Positions 1-6,413 of a stretch of DNA of 9,895 nt are shown here, piece after piece. Numbering within the stretch: position 1 is the first letter of the stretch; each line of letters begins with the position of its first letter. The stretch lies in assembly GCA_018827685.1 (NCBI GenBank), contig JAHJXD010000080.1:1-9895 (forward strand). The letters are read 5' to 3'. Source of the stretch: Patescibacteria group bacterium. GTDB lineage: Bacteria; Patescibacteriota; Patescibacteriia; Patescibacteriales; GWC2-42-12. The notes under the pieces are model-generated. The model saw nothing but the letters and a program-made list of their open reading frames with translations. It searched no databases and was not told the DNA's origin. Both the position numbers and the translations under genes were made by a program.

Positions 1-1404
1 GGTAATATTATTTTATATATTAATAATATTGAAAATTTAATGGGTATTACGTCCGGAGATGAAGAAAGCTTAGAGCTGTCGGAAGTTTTAGTTAGCGCTA
101 TTAATCGGCATAACCTTATTTGTTTGGCCAGCGTGAGCCAGGATAATTATGTAAAATATATTGAAAATAAACCTTTAGGCAATATTATGGCTAAAGTGGA
201 AGTTGATGAACCTGATAATAATTTAGCCATTCAAATGCTTGAAAGCAAGATTGGTTTTTACGAAGCCAAGTTTAAAGTTTATTTTACTTACACCAGCATC
301 GCTAAAGCCGTGGAATTATCAGCTAAATATATTAATGATAAATATTTACCAGCCAAAGCTGTTGATATTTTAGAAGCTATCGCGGTTAAAGTTTCTAAAA
401 GTAAAGGCATAAACAGTTTGGTTGATGTTGAGGATGTGGCTGAAATTATTAGTCAAAAAACAAAAATTCCTTTAACAAAAATTACTGAGAAAGAAAGCGA
501 AGTTTTACTTAATTTAGAAGAAAAAATACATAGCCGCATGATTGGCCAAGACCAAGCCGTAACCATGGTGGCGGCAAGTTTAAGGCGGGCGCGCACAGAA
601 TTAAGAGAGCAAAAGCGGCCGATCGCCAATTTTTTGTTTTTAGGTCCGACCGGCGTGGGTAAAACCGAATTAGCTAAAACCATTGCCCAAGTTTATTTTG
701 GCGACGAGGATTATATGATAAGAATTGATATGAGCGAATATCAGCGGGCAGAGTCGCTGGAAAAAATGATTGGTTCGCCTAACAGCGTGTTAGGTTATTT
801 GACCGAGGCCGTGCGCAAAGCTCCGTTTTCTTTGATACTTTTAGATGAATTGGAAAAAGCGCATCCGGATATATTAAATTTATTTTTGCAAGTTATGGAT
901 GATGGCCGCTTGACTGACGGCGCAGGCAGAACTATTGATTTTACTAATAGTATTATTATCGCTACTTCTAATATCGGCGCGGTTTATATTCAGGATCAAA
1001 TTAAGGCTGGCGCTTCGTTTGATTTAATAAAGCAATCGTTGATGAATGATCAACTTAATAAATATATAAAGCCGGAATTGATAAATCGTTTTGATGGCGT
1101 TGTCGTATTTACACCGCTCGCGCTTGCGGAAATTGAAAGCATTGCCAAGTTGATGTTAAATAAAGTTAAGTGTTTATTAGAAGTTAAAGGCATTGGCTTA
1201 AAATATGACGAGCAGGCAGTTAAAAAATTAGCCAAGATAAGCTTTGATCCGAAATTCGGCGCCAGGCCTTTGAGACGTTTGATTCAAGAAAAAATTGAAA
1301 ATCAAATCGCTAATAAAGTTTTGGCTGGTAGCCTGAAAAGAAGAGATATAATAGTGATTGACAGCGAGGCTGGCGTGAGCGTTGAGAAAGGCAGGGAGTT
1401 GTAG
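1..1404 (+). CDS. Clp/Hsp100 AAA+ unfoldase, 3' part (5' end outside window)
   Basis: The reading frame is open to base 1, so the gene continues off the left edge; the ATG at 40 lies inside a conserved domain and is not the start. Visible parts are the end of the first AAA+ domain (D1) and a complete second one (D2). D2 has Walker A GPTGVGKT (bases 643-666), Walker B LILLDE (832-849), sensor-1 IIIATSN, an arginine finger in ELINRF, and sensor-2 GARPLRR near the C-terminus. The D1 Walker B position reads ILYINN where the family has ILFIDE, so D1 probably does not hydrolyse ATP. Only a few residues separate D1 from D2, so the ClpB/ClpC coiled-coil middle domain is absent, as in ClpA. The D2 pore loop (usually GYVGYEEGG) is shortened to SPNSVLGY. 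No IGF/LGF ClpP-binding loop was seen. ClpC-like, ClpA-like or ClpB-like naming is open; Hsp100 membership is secure. Confidence 0.93.
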   Translation, partial: GNIILYINNIENLMGITSGDEESLELSEVLVSAINRHNLICLASVSQDNYVKYIENKPLGNIMAKVEVDEPDNNLAIQMLESKIGFYEAKFKVYFTYTSIAKAVELSAKYINDKYLPAKAVDILEAIAVKVSKSKGINSLVDVEDVAEIISQKTKIPLTKITEKESEVLLNLEEKIHSRMIGQDQAVTMVAASLRRARTELREQKRPIANFLFLGPTGVGKTELAKTIAQVYFGDEDYMIRIDMSEYQRAESLEKMIGSPNSVLGYLTEAVRKAPFSLILLDELEKAHPDILNLFLQVMDDGRLTDGAGRTIDFTNSIIIATSNIGAVYIQDQIKAGASFDLIKQSLMNDQLNKYIKPELINRFDGVVVFTPLALAEIESIAKLMLNKVKCLLEVKGIGLKYDEQAVKKLAKISFDPKFGARPLRRLIQEKIENQIANKVLAGSLKRRDIIVIDSEAGVSVEKGREL

Positions 1405-1414
1405 AAAAAGAAAA

Positions 1415-1538
1415 AGGACGACTTAGCCGTCGTCCTCAGATGGGTTTATTTTATTGCATTACGGAGTATATCTCTGTACTCCACCTGAATTAGCGCCCCA
1501 TATGAATGGGATAAATATAAATGGCTAAAGCCATTTAT
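1415..1538 (+). other. cluster of four stem-loops between clp and the transferase gene
   Basis: Four inverted repeats follow each other. The first is AGGACGAC (1415-1422) with GTCGTCCT (1429-1436). The second is GGAGTA (1463-1468) with TACTCC (1477-1482). The third is CCCAT (1497-1501) with ATGGG (1506-1510). The fourth is ATAAATGGC (1517-1525) with GCCATTTAT (1530-1538) around a TAAA loop. The first is a good hairpin but is not followed by a clean T-run on the plus strand; read on the minus strand it is followed by TTTTT-C-TTTTT. It may end clp transcription, or the set may be a structured leader or a small RNA. The pairings are seen; the function is unknown. Confidence 0.5.
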
Positions 1539-1562
1539 GTCTGTGTCATCGTCGTTTAAAAA

Positions 1563-2612
1563 ATGCAAATTTTTAAATATTTTATGTTTTATTATATTCA
1601 AATTTTTACTATCACTCTTCTGCTGTCAGCCGCGCTTACATGGCTAGTCATGAAGCTGGCGATGAAGCTGGGTATTATGGATAAGCCTGACGCTTACAGG
1701 AAAATTCATATACTAGAGACTCCATTACTTGGCGGCTTAGCCATTTTCGCAACGTTTTTTATAATTCTGTATTTAGTTCGCTATCAGTTGCTGTCTGGAA
1801 ATCTAGAACCGCGTCATTGGTTAGGATTTTTTGCCGGTGGCGCTTGGCTAATGATTGGTGGCTTTTTGGATGATAAATATAATTTAAAGCCGATTCAGCA
1901 AATTATTTGGCCGTTCTTAGCCATCGCTAGTGTTATCATCGGCGGAGTGGAAATAGAAAAAATTACTAATCCGTTCGGCGGTTTTATTTATTTAGGCGCT
2001 TTTTCCACCATATTGATTGCGTTGTGGTTATTTGGCATTATGTATACGACTAAACTTTTGGACGGACTTGACGGATTAGTATCTGGCATGACGGCTATTG
2101 GCGCGTTAGTTATTTTTTTATTTACAATGAGCGAAAAATATTATCAGTCAGATATCGGGCTGGCCGCTTTAATCCTGGCGGCCGCTTGTTTAGGTTTTTT
2201 GTTTTTTAATTGGCACCCGGCTAAAATATTTTTAGGCGAAGGCGGGTCGCTTTTTTTGGGCTATGCGTTAGGGGTTCTGGCCATAATTTCCGGCGGTAAA
2301 ATCGCCATTGCTTTGCTTGTTATGGGTCTGCCGATTTTAGATGTGGCCTGGACCATACTGCGGCGCTTGGTCGCATGGAAAAATCCGTTTAAATTCGCGG
2401 ACAAAAAACATTTACATTTTCGCCTGTTGAATATGGGCTTAAGCGTTAAAAAATCGGTTTTATTTTTTTACATTATTTCCATTATTTTTGGCTTAGCCGC
2501 CTTATTTTTACAAAGCAAGGGCAAAGTACTGGCTTTAACCGCGCTTTTGGTTATTATGATATTGGTTGTTATGTTTTTTGCTTGTATTGACAGAAAAAAC
2601 AAAGTAGTTTAA
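1563..2612 (+). CDS. WecA/TagO-like polyprenyl-phosphate sugar-1-phosphate transferase (MraY/WecA family)
   Basis: This polytopic membrane enzyme of the glycosyltransferase-4 family would load a sugar-1-phosphate from a UDP-sugar onto undecaprenyl phosphate, the first step of a surface glycan, on the cytoplasmic face. The 349 residues contain about ten hydrophobic segments. Family motifs in order are a substrate-loop segment around residues 40-58 (DKPDAYRKIH...GG), FLDDKYN at 101-107 with the Asp pair 103-104, LLDGLDGL at 165-172, FLGEGGSLFLG at 223-233 and the His motif HLHFRLL at 283-289. The usual FLGD(A/T)GS Asp is Glu226 here, and the Asn residues normally before DGxDGL are replaced (YTTKLLDG). 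The His motif favours WecA/TagO over MraY. An in-frame TAA at 1557-1559 bounds the start; ATG 1563 has no Shine-Dalgarno and ATG 1584 is an alternative. The Wzz-like gene at 6911 could act in the same pathway. Confidence 0.88.
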   Translation: MQIFKYFMFYYIQIFTITLLLSAALTWLVMKLAMKLGIMDKPDAYRKIHILETPLLGGLAIFATFFIILYLVRYQLLSGNLEPRHWLGFFAGGAWLMIGGFLDDKYNLKPIQQIIWPFLAIASVIIGGVEIEKITNPFGGFIYLGAFSTILIALWLFGIMYTTKLLDGLDGLVSGMTAIGALVIFLFTMSEKYYQSDIGLAALILAAACLGFLFFNWHPAKIFLGEGGSLFLGYALGVLAIISGGKIAIALLVMGLPILDVAWTILRRLVAWKNPFKFADKKHLHFRLLNMGLSVKKSVLFFYIISIIFGLAALFLQSKGKVLALTALLVIMILVVMFFACIDRKNKVV

Positions 2613-2628
2613 GATTATTAAATAATGC

Positions 2629-2652
2629 CTCGCTTTTGCGAGCTTTTATTTT
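2629..2652 (+). terminator. intrinsic terminator after the transferase gene
   Basis: The stem CTCGC (2629-2633) pairs with GCGAG (2638-2642) around a TTTT loop and is followed by CTTTTATTTT. It lies 17 bases behind the stop codon and in front of rplU. The stem is short (5 bp), so termination is probable but not certain. Confidence 0.6.
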
Positions 2653-2663
2653 AAATAATAAAT

Positions 2664-2675
2664 GGCGACAGCCCC
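2664..2675 (+). repeat. dispersed GGCGACAG(T/C)CCC motif, copy in rplU leader
   Basis: GGCGACAGCCCC ends 9 bases before the rplU ATG. The dnaB leader carries the same motif in the same orientation relative to its gene, 7 bases before its ATG, and both are followed by AAAAATATG. The match to the other copies (4391, 6247, 6398) is clear by eye. Whether it acts on translation or is a leftover element end is unknown. Confidence 0.6.
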
Positions 2676-2684
2676 AACAAAAAT

Positions 2685-2987
2685 ATGAAAATAGCAGTTA
2701 TCAAAACAGGCGGCAAACAATACAAGGTTAGCCAAGGGCAAACTTTGAAAATTGAAAAAATTGACGCTCAAGTCGGCGCGATTTTAAAATTCCAGACTTT
2801 ACTTACGGCCGAACAGGAAAATATCCAGATAGGCAAGCCGACTTTGGGCGATATAGTGGAAGGTAAAATTGTTGAGCAAGGCAGAGGCAAAAAAATTAGC
2901 GTGGTGAAGTTTAAAAATAAAACCAGATACAAAAAAAACGTCGGTCATCGCCAGCCGTTTACTAAAGTGGAAATTGTTAGTTTGTGA
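2685..2987 (+). CDS. rplU: 50S ribosomal protein L21
   Basis: The 100-residue product has the usual length and layout of bL21. It opens with MKIAVIKTGGKQYKVSQGQ and ends with the rRNA-binding signature around residues 75-96 (FKNKTRYKKNVGHRQPFTKVEI). bL21 binds 23S rRNA in the large subunit. In most bacteria rpmA (L27) follows directly; here the next genes are a toxin-antitoxin pair, so the normal rplU-rpmA unit is broken or rpmA lies elsewhere. No Shine-Dalgarno precedes the ATG; the leader instead carries the GGCGACAGCCCC motif and an A-rich stretch. A terminator separates it from the gene upstream, so it probably has its own promoter, which I could not identify. Confidence 0.97.
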   Translation: MKIAVIKTGGKQYKVSQGQTLKIEKIDAQVGAILKFQTLLTAEQENIQIGKPTLGDIVEGKIVEQGRGKKISVVKFKNKTRYKKNVGHRQPFTKVEIVSL

Positions 2988-3029
2988 GTAATTTGCATGG
3001 AGCAGTAAAACTATCGCGTCAAAAATTTT

Positions 3030-3317
3030 ATGATAAAAGATAAATATTTGAATATAGTAAAAGACAAAATTAACAGCTTTAATCAAAAAAAAAATTTGAA
3101 ATTTTTTATTTTTGGCTCCAGTTTAATTAAAAAACATTTTGGCGATCTTGATTTAGGAGTAATTGGCGATGTCCAAGATAGAAATTTAATTAAATTAAAA
3201 GAAAAATTTGAAGATTCTACTTTTCCATATTTTGTTGATATTATAAATTTTAATAAAGTTTCTGATGAATTTAAAAAAAATGTTTTTAATAATAAAATTT
3301 TGTGGATAATACGTTAA
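3030..3317 (+). CDS. mntA: MntA-type minimal nucleotidyltransferase (antitoxin candidate)
   Basis: This 95-residue protein belongs to the minimal nucleotidyltransferase fold. The active-site signature is FGSS...FGDLDLGV, with G29-S30 and the metal-binding pair D39/D41; a third acid is D70 in YFVDII. The spacing is GS-x8-DxD, two residues shorter than the textbook GS-x10-DxD. In characterised MntA-HepT systems this partner transfers AMP to a tyrosine next to the HEPN active site and so silences the toxin. The gene overlaps the HEPN gene by 16 bases, the classic pairing. Composition is extremely AT-rich (two sampled 60-base lines hold 17-20% GC, against 45% in a line of rplU), which suggests recent acquisition. 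No ribosome-binding site is seen before ATG 3030. Antitoxin function is inferred from family and partner. Confidence 0.82.
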   Translation: MIKDKYLNIVKDKINSFNQKKNLKFFIFGSSLIKKHFGDLDLGVIGDVQDRNLIKLKEKFEDSTFPYFVDIINFNKVSDEFKKNVFNNKILWIIR

Positions 3318-3700
3318 ATTTAAAATTAAAAAAATTCAAAAAAGCGAGAATTACAATGAAAGAGGCTTTGGATAAAGCTGAAAATGATTTGATCAGAGAT
3401 TCTGTAATTAAAAGATTTGAATATACTTTTGAACTTTGCTGGAAAACAATAAAAATATTTTTAAATGATAAATTCGGCATTGATGTTTTTTCGCCAAAAG
3501 AATGTTTTAGAGAATTAAGAAAAAATGAATTAATTTCAGATGAAAAAATTGAATTATTATTAGAAATGACAGATGACAGAAATAAAATTATTCATACTTA
3601 TGATGAATATTTTTCAGATGAATTATATAAGAAAATCAAAAAGGATTATTATGAATTATTTAAAATGGTTTATGAAATTTTAGAAAAAAACCAGATATAA
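3302..3700 (+). CDS. hepT: HepT-type HEPN protein (HI0074 / nucleotidyltransferase substrate-binding family), toxin candidate
   Basis: This 132-residue all-helical protein carries the HEPN RNase motif RX4HXY as RNKIIHTY (R93, H98, Y100). It also has the segment FEYTFELCWKTIK (39-51), typical of the HI0074-like family that pairs with minimal nucleotidyltransferases. In studied MntA-HepT modules HepT is an RNase toxin and the motif tyrosine is AMPylated by MntA. All catalytic motif residues are present, so the toxin may be active. The start is GTG 3302, inside the end of mntA; ATG 3356 (residue 19) would remove the first predicted helix, so GTG is preferred. The overlap implies translational coupling. 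Like mntA it is very AT-rich. The recR gene converges on it from the other strand. Confidence 0.82.
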   Translation: MDNTLNLKLKKFKKARITMKEALDKAENDLIRDSVIKRFEYTFELCWKTIKIFLNDKFGIDVFSPKECFRELRKNELISDEKIELLLEMTDDRNKIIHTYDEYFSDELYKKIKKDYYELFKMVYEILEKNQI

Positions 3701-3766
3701 ACGAAATGTAAGGTTGCAAATCAAGTATTGAGTATAATTCTCTGTTAGCTAAAACTAAGCTGCATT

Positions 3767-4387
3767 TTATACTTCATTTCTATACTTAAGCGCGTTGCTT
3801 AAAGTAATTTCATCCGCGTATTCAAGGTCAGCGCCCATTGGCAAACCTTTGGCTAAACGGGTGATTTTTATTTTATAGGGTTTAAGCAGTTTAGCAATAT
3901 ACATTGAGGTTGTTTCGCCTTCAAGGTCTGGGTTAAAAGCCAAAATAATTTCTTTGACCGCTGCTTGAGTTGAACCTGCTGAAGCGCTTTGTTCTAAATG
4001 GTTTAACAAAGCTTTTATGTTTAGTTGATTCGGTTTTATGCCTTCAATAGTATTTATAACTCCGCCTAAAATATGATATACGCCGTTATATTGTTTGGTG
4101 GATTCAACGGCCAGCATATCTCGCGTGTCCGCCACTAAGCAGATAACCGAGTGATTTCTTTTTTTATCAGAGCAGATTTGGCAAGGGTTAGATTCGGCAA
4201 TGGATAAACAAGTTTGGCAGATAGTGGTTTTTTCTTTAACCTCGGCAATCGCTTGAGCGAATTGTTGCAGCCATTCCGGATGTTGACGCAATAAATAAAA
4301 AACATAACGCTCGGCCGTTTTAGGACCAACCGTTGGCAGTTTGGAAAAATATTCAATTAAATTTTGGATAGAAGTCGGATATTTCAT
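3767..4387 (-). CDS. recR: recombination mediator protein RecR
   Basis: The 206-residue product matches RecR in length and domain order. A helix-hairpin-helix (LPTVGPKTAERYVFYLL, 17-33) is followed by a C4 zinc finger (C57, C60, C69, C72) and a TOPRIM domain from about residue 80 with NPDLEGETTSMYIAKLL. The C-terminal part TRLAKGLPMGADLEYADEIT is diagnostic. RecR works with RecO/RecF to load RecA on gapped DNA. The TOPRIM segment usually written VVE(D/E) reads LVAD, so the conserved Glu is Ala86; RecR has no known catalysis, so the protein may still work. It is the last gene of a dnaB-ybaB-recR string, 158 bases behind ybaB, a gap filled with repeats. The leader reads GGGACTGTCGCC-TTT-ATG without a Shine-Dalgarno. 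Confidence 0.97.
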   Translation of the reverse strand: MKYPTSIQNLIEYFSKLPTVGPKTAERYVFYLLRQHPEWLQQFAQAIAEVKEKTTICQTCLSIAESNPCQICSDKKRNHSVICLVADTRDMLAVESTKQYNGVYHILGGVINTIEGIKPNQLNIKALLNHLEQSASAGSTQAAVKEIILAFNPDLEGETTSMYIAKLLKPYKIKITRLAKGLPMGADLEYADEITLSNALKYRNEV

Positions 4388-4390
4388 AAA

Positions 4391-4402
4391 GGCGACAGTC
4401 CC
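4391..4402 (+). repeat. dispersed GGCGACAGTCCC motif, copy at recR start
   Basis: An exact GGCGACAGTCCC lies 3 bases upstream of the recR start codon. Relative to recR it is in the opposite orientation to the copies before rplU and dnaB. It is identical to the left end (reverse complement) of the 165-bp foldback at 6246-6410. Confidence 0.65.
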
Positions 4403-4415
4403 AGTAATTAGTTAT

Positions 4416-4537
4416 TGTGTAAAAATATTATTTTTCAGCGTAGATCAGCGTAATTATCAGCGTTTGATCAGCGGAAACTTGGTTTAAAGTATGAATTTTA
4501 TAAATCACCAAAATTGTGGACAAATAATTTTTACACA
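4416..4537. repeat. inverted repeat bracketing the ybaB-recR gap, MITE-like, with DnaA-box-like ends
   Basis: TGTGTAAAAATATTATTT (4416-4433) is nearly the reverse complement of AAATAATTTTTACACA (4522-4537), with a 2-base indel. The arms enclose the phased TCAGCG array. TGTGTAAAA (4416-4424), TGTGGACAA (4515-4523) and TTTTACACA (4529-4537) are DnaA-box-like; two fit TTWTNCACA. This may be a small non-autonomous element or a DnaA-binding region. The inverted repeat is seen; its role is inference. Confidence 0.5.
4435..4473 (+). repeat. four TCAGCG units at 10-12 bp spacing
   Basis: TCAGCG begins at 4435, 4445, 4457 and 4468, usually preceded by A/GA and followed by T. The spacing of 10, 12 and 11 bases matches one helical turn, so all copies face the same side of the DNA, as for a cooperative protein-binding array. 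It lies between ybaB and recR. No binding protein can be named. Confidence 0.6.
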
Positions 4538-4545
4538 GAAATTAA

Positions 4546-4827
4546 TTAGATATTAGTAATTCCGCTAATGCCTCCCATTTCTTGCACTTTTTTACCCATT
4601 ACTCTTTGCGCTCGTTTGATAGTTTCGTTTATGACTGCAGTTAAAATGCCTGTCAGCTTATCGGCTGAAACATTAGAGTCGATGATTATACTGGTAATTT
4701 CCATGTTGCCATTCATGGTTATTTTAATTCCACTTTTTTCATACTCAACCGATTCTTGCGCTAAAGCATTTTGTAAAGCCTTGGCTTGATTTCTTAGGTC
4801 TTTAAATTGTTTTAATTTGTTGAACAT
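4546..4827 (-). CDS. ybaB: YbaB/EbfC family nucleoid-associated protein
   Basis: This 93-residue protein has the YbaB/EbfC layout: an N-terminal helix (KLKQFKDLRNQAKALQNALAQ), a short sheet with a NGNMEITSIIID segment, and a C-terminal helix (TAVINETIKRAQRVMGKKVQEMGG). Family members are dimeric tweezers that bind DNA. ybaB and recR are neighbours in many bacteria, usually behind dnaX; here dnaB takes the upstream position. Only 17 bases separate it from the dnaB stop, so the two are almost certainly co-transcribed. No Shine-Dalgarno precedes the ATG; the gap is purely AT-rich. Confidence 0.93.
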   Translation of the reverse strand: MFNKLKQFKDLRNQAKALQNALAQESVEYEKSGIKITMNGNMEITSIIIDSNVSADKLTGILTAVINETIKRAQRVMGKKVQEMGGISGITNI

Positions 4828-4844
4828 AGATTTTTTATAATTAA

Positions 4845-6239
4845 TTAATATTCAGGCGGCGCTTCTTGGCCGGTTGTTTCCATATTGTTAAAACTGACGG
4901 TATTTTCATCAAAGAACAAGTTAACTTTGCCGATCGGCCCGTTTCTATGTTTGGCAATATAGATTTCAGCCAGATGCTTTTCACTTTCAGGCAGTTCATC
5001 AAAATTATAGCCTCGGTCGGCCGCTTTTCTATAAATAAACATAACCACATCCGCGTCCTGTTCAATTGAACCAGATTCTCTTAAATGAGACAGTTTTGGT
5101 ATGGCTGGTTTGGACATTTCCGCGGCGCGCGATAACTGGGATAAGGCGAATACTGGTATATTTAGTTCGCGGGCAATGCCTTTAAGACCGCGAGTAATTT
5201 CTGAAACTTCCTGTACGCGGTTATCCCCGTATTTGCCGCGGCCTTCCATTAATTGCAAGTAGTCAACGATTAATAATCCTAAGCCTTTTTCAACTTGAAG
5301 TCTGCGCGCTTTAGTTCTTATTTCCATAATATTGGAGCTGGCTGAATCGTCAATATAAATCGGCGCTTCTGATAATCGGCCCATGGCATCGCCGATGCGC
5401 GAGAAATCATTATCCTCTTCTTTGTCTGATAATTTTCCAGTGCGCATGCGCCATAAGTTTACTTTAGCTTGAGCGCAAAGCATGCGGTCAACTAATTGTT
5501 CTTTACTCATTTCTAAAGAAAATATGCCAATAGGAACTTTGCTGATGATGGCTGATTGTCGGGCGATATCCATGGCTAAAGAAGTTTTTCCTACGCTCGG
5601 TCTGGCGGCCAAAATTATTAAATCCGATTTTTGTAAACCGGCCAGTAAATTATCAAGATCATGAAAACCAGTAGGCAGGCCGCGTAATTTTCCGCTTTGC
5701 TTATGCAGTTCGTCAATTCTATCAAAGGCTTCGGTTAATAAGTTATCAATCGGTTGAAAAACATTTTTTAAATATTTTTGCGAGACGCTGAATAATTTTT
5801 GTTCGGCTTGATCTAATAATGTTTCTATTTCCTCATTTTCCTGATAGCCAAGTTCAGTTATCTCGGCCGAAACCGACAGAAGGCGCCTTAAGGTGGCTTT
5901 ACGTTGGATAATATTAGAATAATAAATCACATGAGCCGAAGTGGCTACAGTATTACCTAATTCAGCTATGTAGGTTCGCCCATTTACCGCTTCCAATTTA
6001 TTTTTTTCTTCAAGTTTTGAGGTTAATGTTAAAATATCAATTGGTTCATGACGGGCGTACAATTCCCGCATGGTTTCATAAATAATGCCGTGGCTGTCTT
6101 TATAAAAATCTTCCGGCCGCAACATATCCGCGATTTTAAAAATTGCGTCTTTATCAATCATTAAACAACCTAAAAGACAAGCCTCGGCCTCAATGTTTTG
6201 CGGCGGTAATTTTGAGATTAGATTTTTTTTATCCAACAT
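4845..6239 (-). CDS. dnaB: replicative DNA helicase DnaB
   Basis: The 464-residue protein is a full-length DnaB. Its N-terminal domain begins LPPQNIEAEACLLGCLMID (11-29) and runs to about residue 150, followed by a linker. The RecA-like helicase domain starts at GLPTGFHDLDNLL (187-199), with Walker A ARPSVGKT (212-219), SLEMS (241-245), Walker B LLIVDYLQL (322-330), SQLSR (367-371) and the LRESGSIEQDADVV motif (386-399). It unwinds DNA at the replication fork as a hexamer. No intein is present. It heads the minus-strand cluster dnaB-ybaB-recR. The start is well supported by family alignment although no Shine-Dalgarno is present. The leader contains the end of a 165-bp foldback element only 7 bases from the ATG, so any transcript from the promoter proposed at 6414-6442 would carry that hairpin. 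Confidence 0.97.
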   Translation of the reverse strand: MLDKKNLISKLPPQNIEAEACLLGCLMIDKDAIFKIADMLRPEDFYKDSHGIIYETMRELYARHEPIDILTLTSKLEEKNKLEAVNGRTYIAELGNTVATSAHVIYYSNIIQRKATLRRLLSVSAEITELGYQENEEIETLLDQAEQKLFSVSQKYLKNVFQPIDNLLTEAFDRIDELHKQSGKLRGLPTGFHDLDNLLAGLQKSDLIILAARPSVGKTSLAMDIARQSAIISKVPIGIFSLEMSKEQLVDRMLCAQAKVNLWRMRTGKLSDKEEDNDFSRIGDAMGRLSEAPIYIDDSASSNIMEIRTKARRLQVEKGLGLLIVDYLQLMEGRGKYGDNRVQEVSEITRGLKGIARELNIPVFALSQLSRAAEMSKPAIPKLSHLRESGSIEQDADVVMFIYRKAADRGYNFDELPESEKHLAEIYIAKHRNGPIGKVNLFFDENTVSFNNMETTGQEAPPEY

Positions 6240-6245
6240 ATTTTT

Positions 6246-6410
6246 AGGGACTGTCGCCGAATGCTCTTTCGGATAGAAATTTTCATAATTTTGAGGAAAT
6301 TTTTTATAAAATTTTTGAGGGAATATGGATATATTAGCGAAAAAATTTTAGATAAAAATTTACCGAAATTTGGAAATTTATGCCGAATATGGCATTCGGT
6401 CACAGTCCCT
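6246..6410. repeat. 165-bp foldback element, REPIN/MITE-like
   Basis: The left end AGGGACTGTCGCCGAATGC (6246-6264) matches the reverse complement of the right end with about 17 of 19 bases. Pairing continues inwards almost to the centre near 6328, with runs such as TAAAATTTTT on both arms, so the whole segment is one imperfect palindrome. Each end also has a local mini-hairpin: CCGAA/TTCGG at 6257-6272 and CCGAAT/ATTCGG at 6383-6399. This resembles REP pairs in inverted orientation (REPINs). No transposase is in the window. It lies in the dnaB leader. Confidence 0.7.
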
Positions 6411-6413
6411 TTT

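Noticed and set aside
1440..1493. 17-codon reading frame between clp and the transferase gene
   Set aside because: It has no ribosome-binding site and overlaps the stem-loops; chance is the simplest explanation, though a leader peptide cannot be excluded.
4435..4473. A CRISPR array from the TCAGCG repeats
   Set aside because: The units are 6 bp with 4-6 bp between them, far below CRISPR repeat and spacer lengths, and no cas gene is present.
4416..4537. Calling this the chromosome origin oriC
   Set aside because: Only three DnaA-box-like sites are seen and dnaA/dnaN are not nearby; it is kept as a repeat with an open role.
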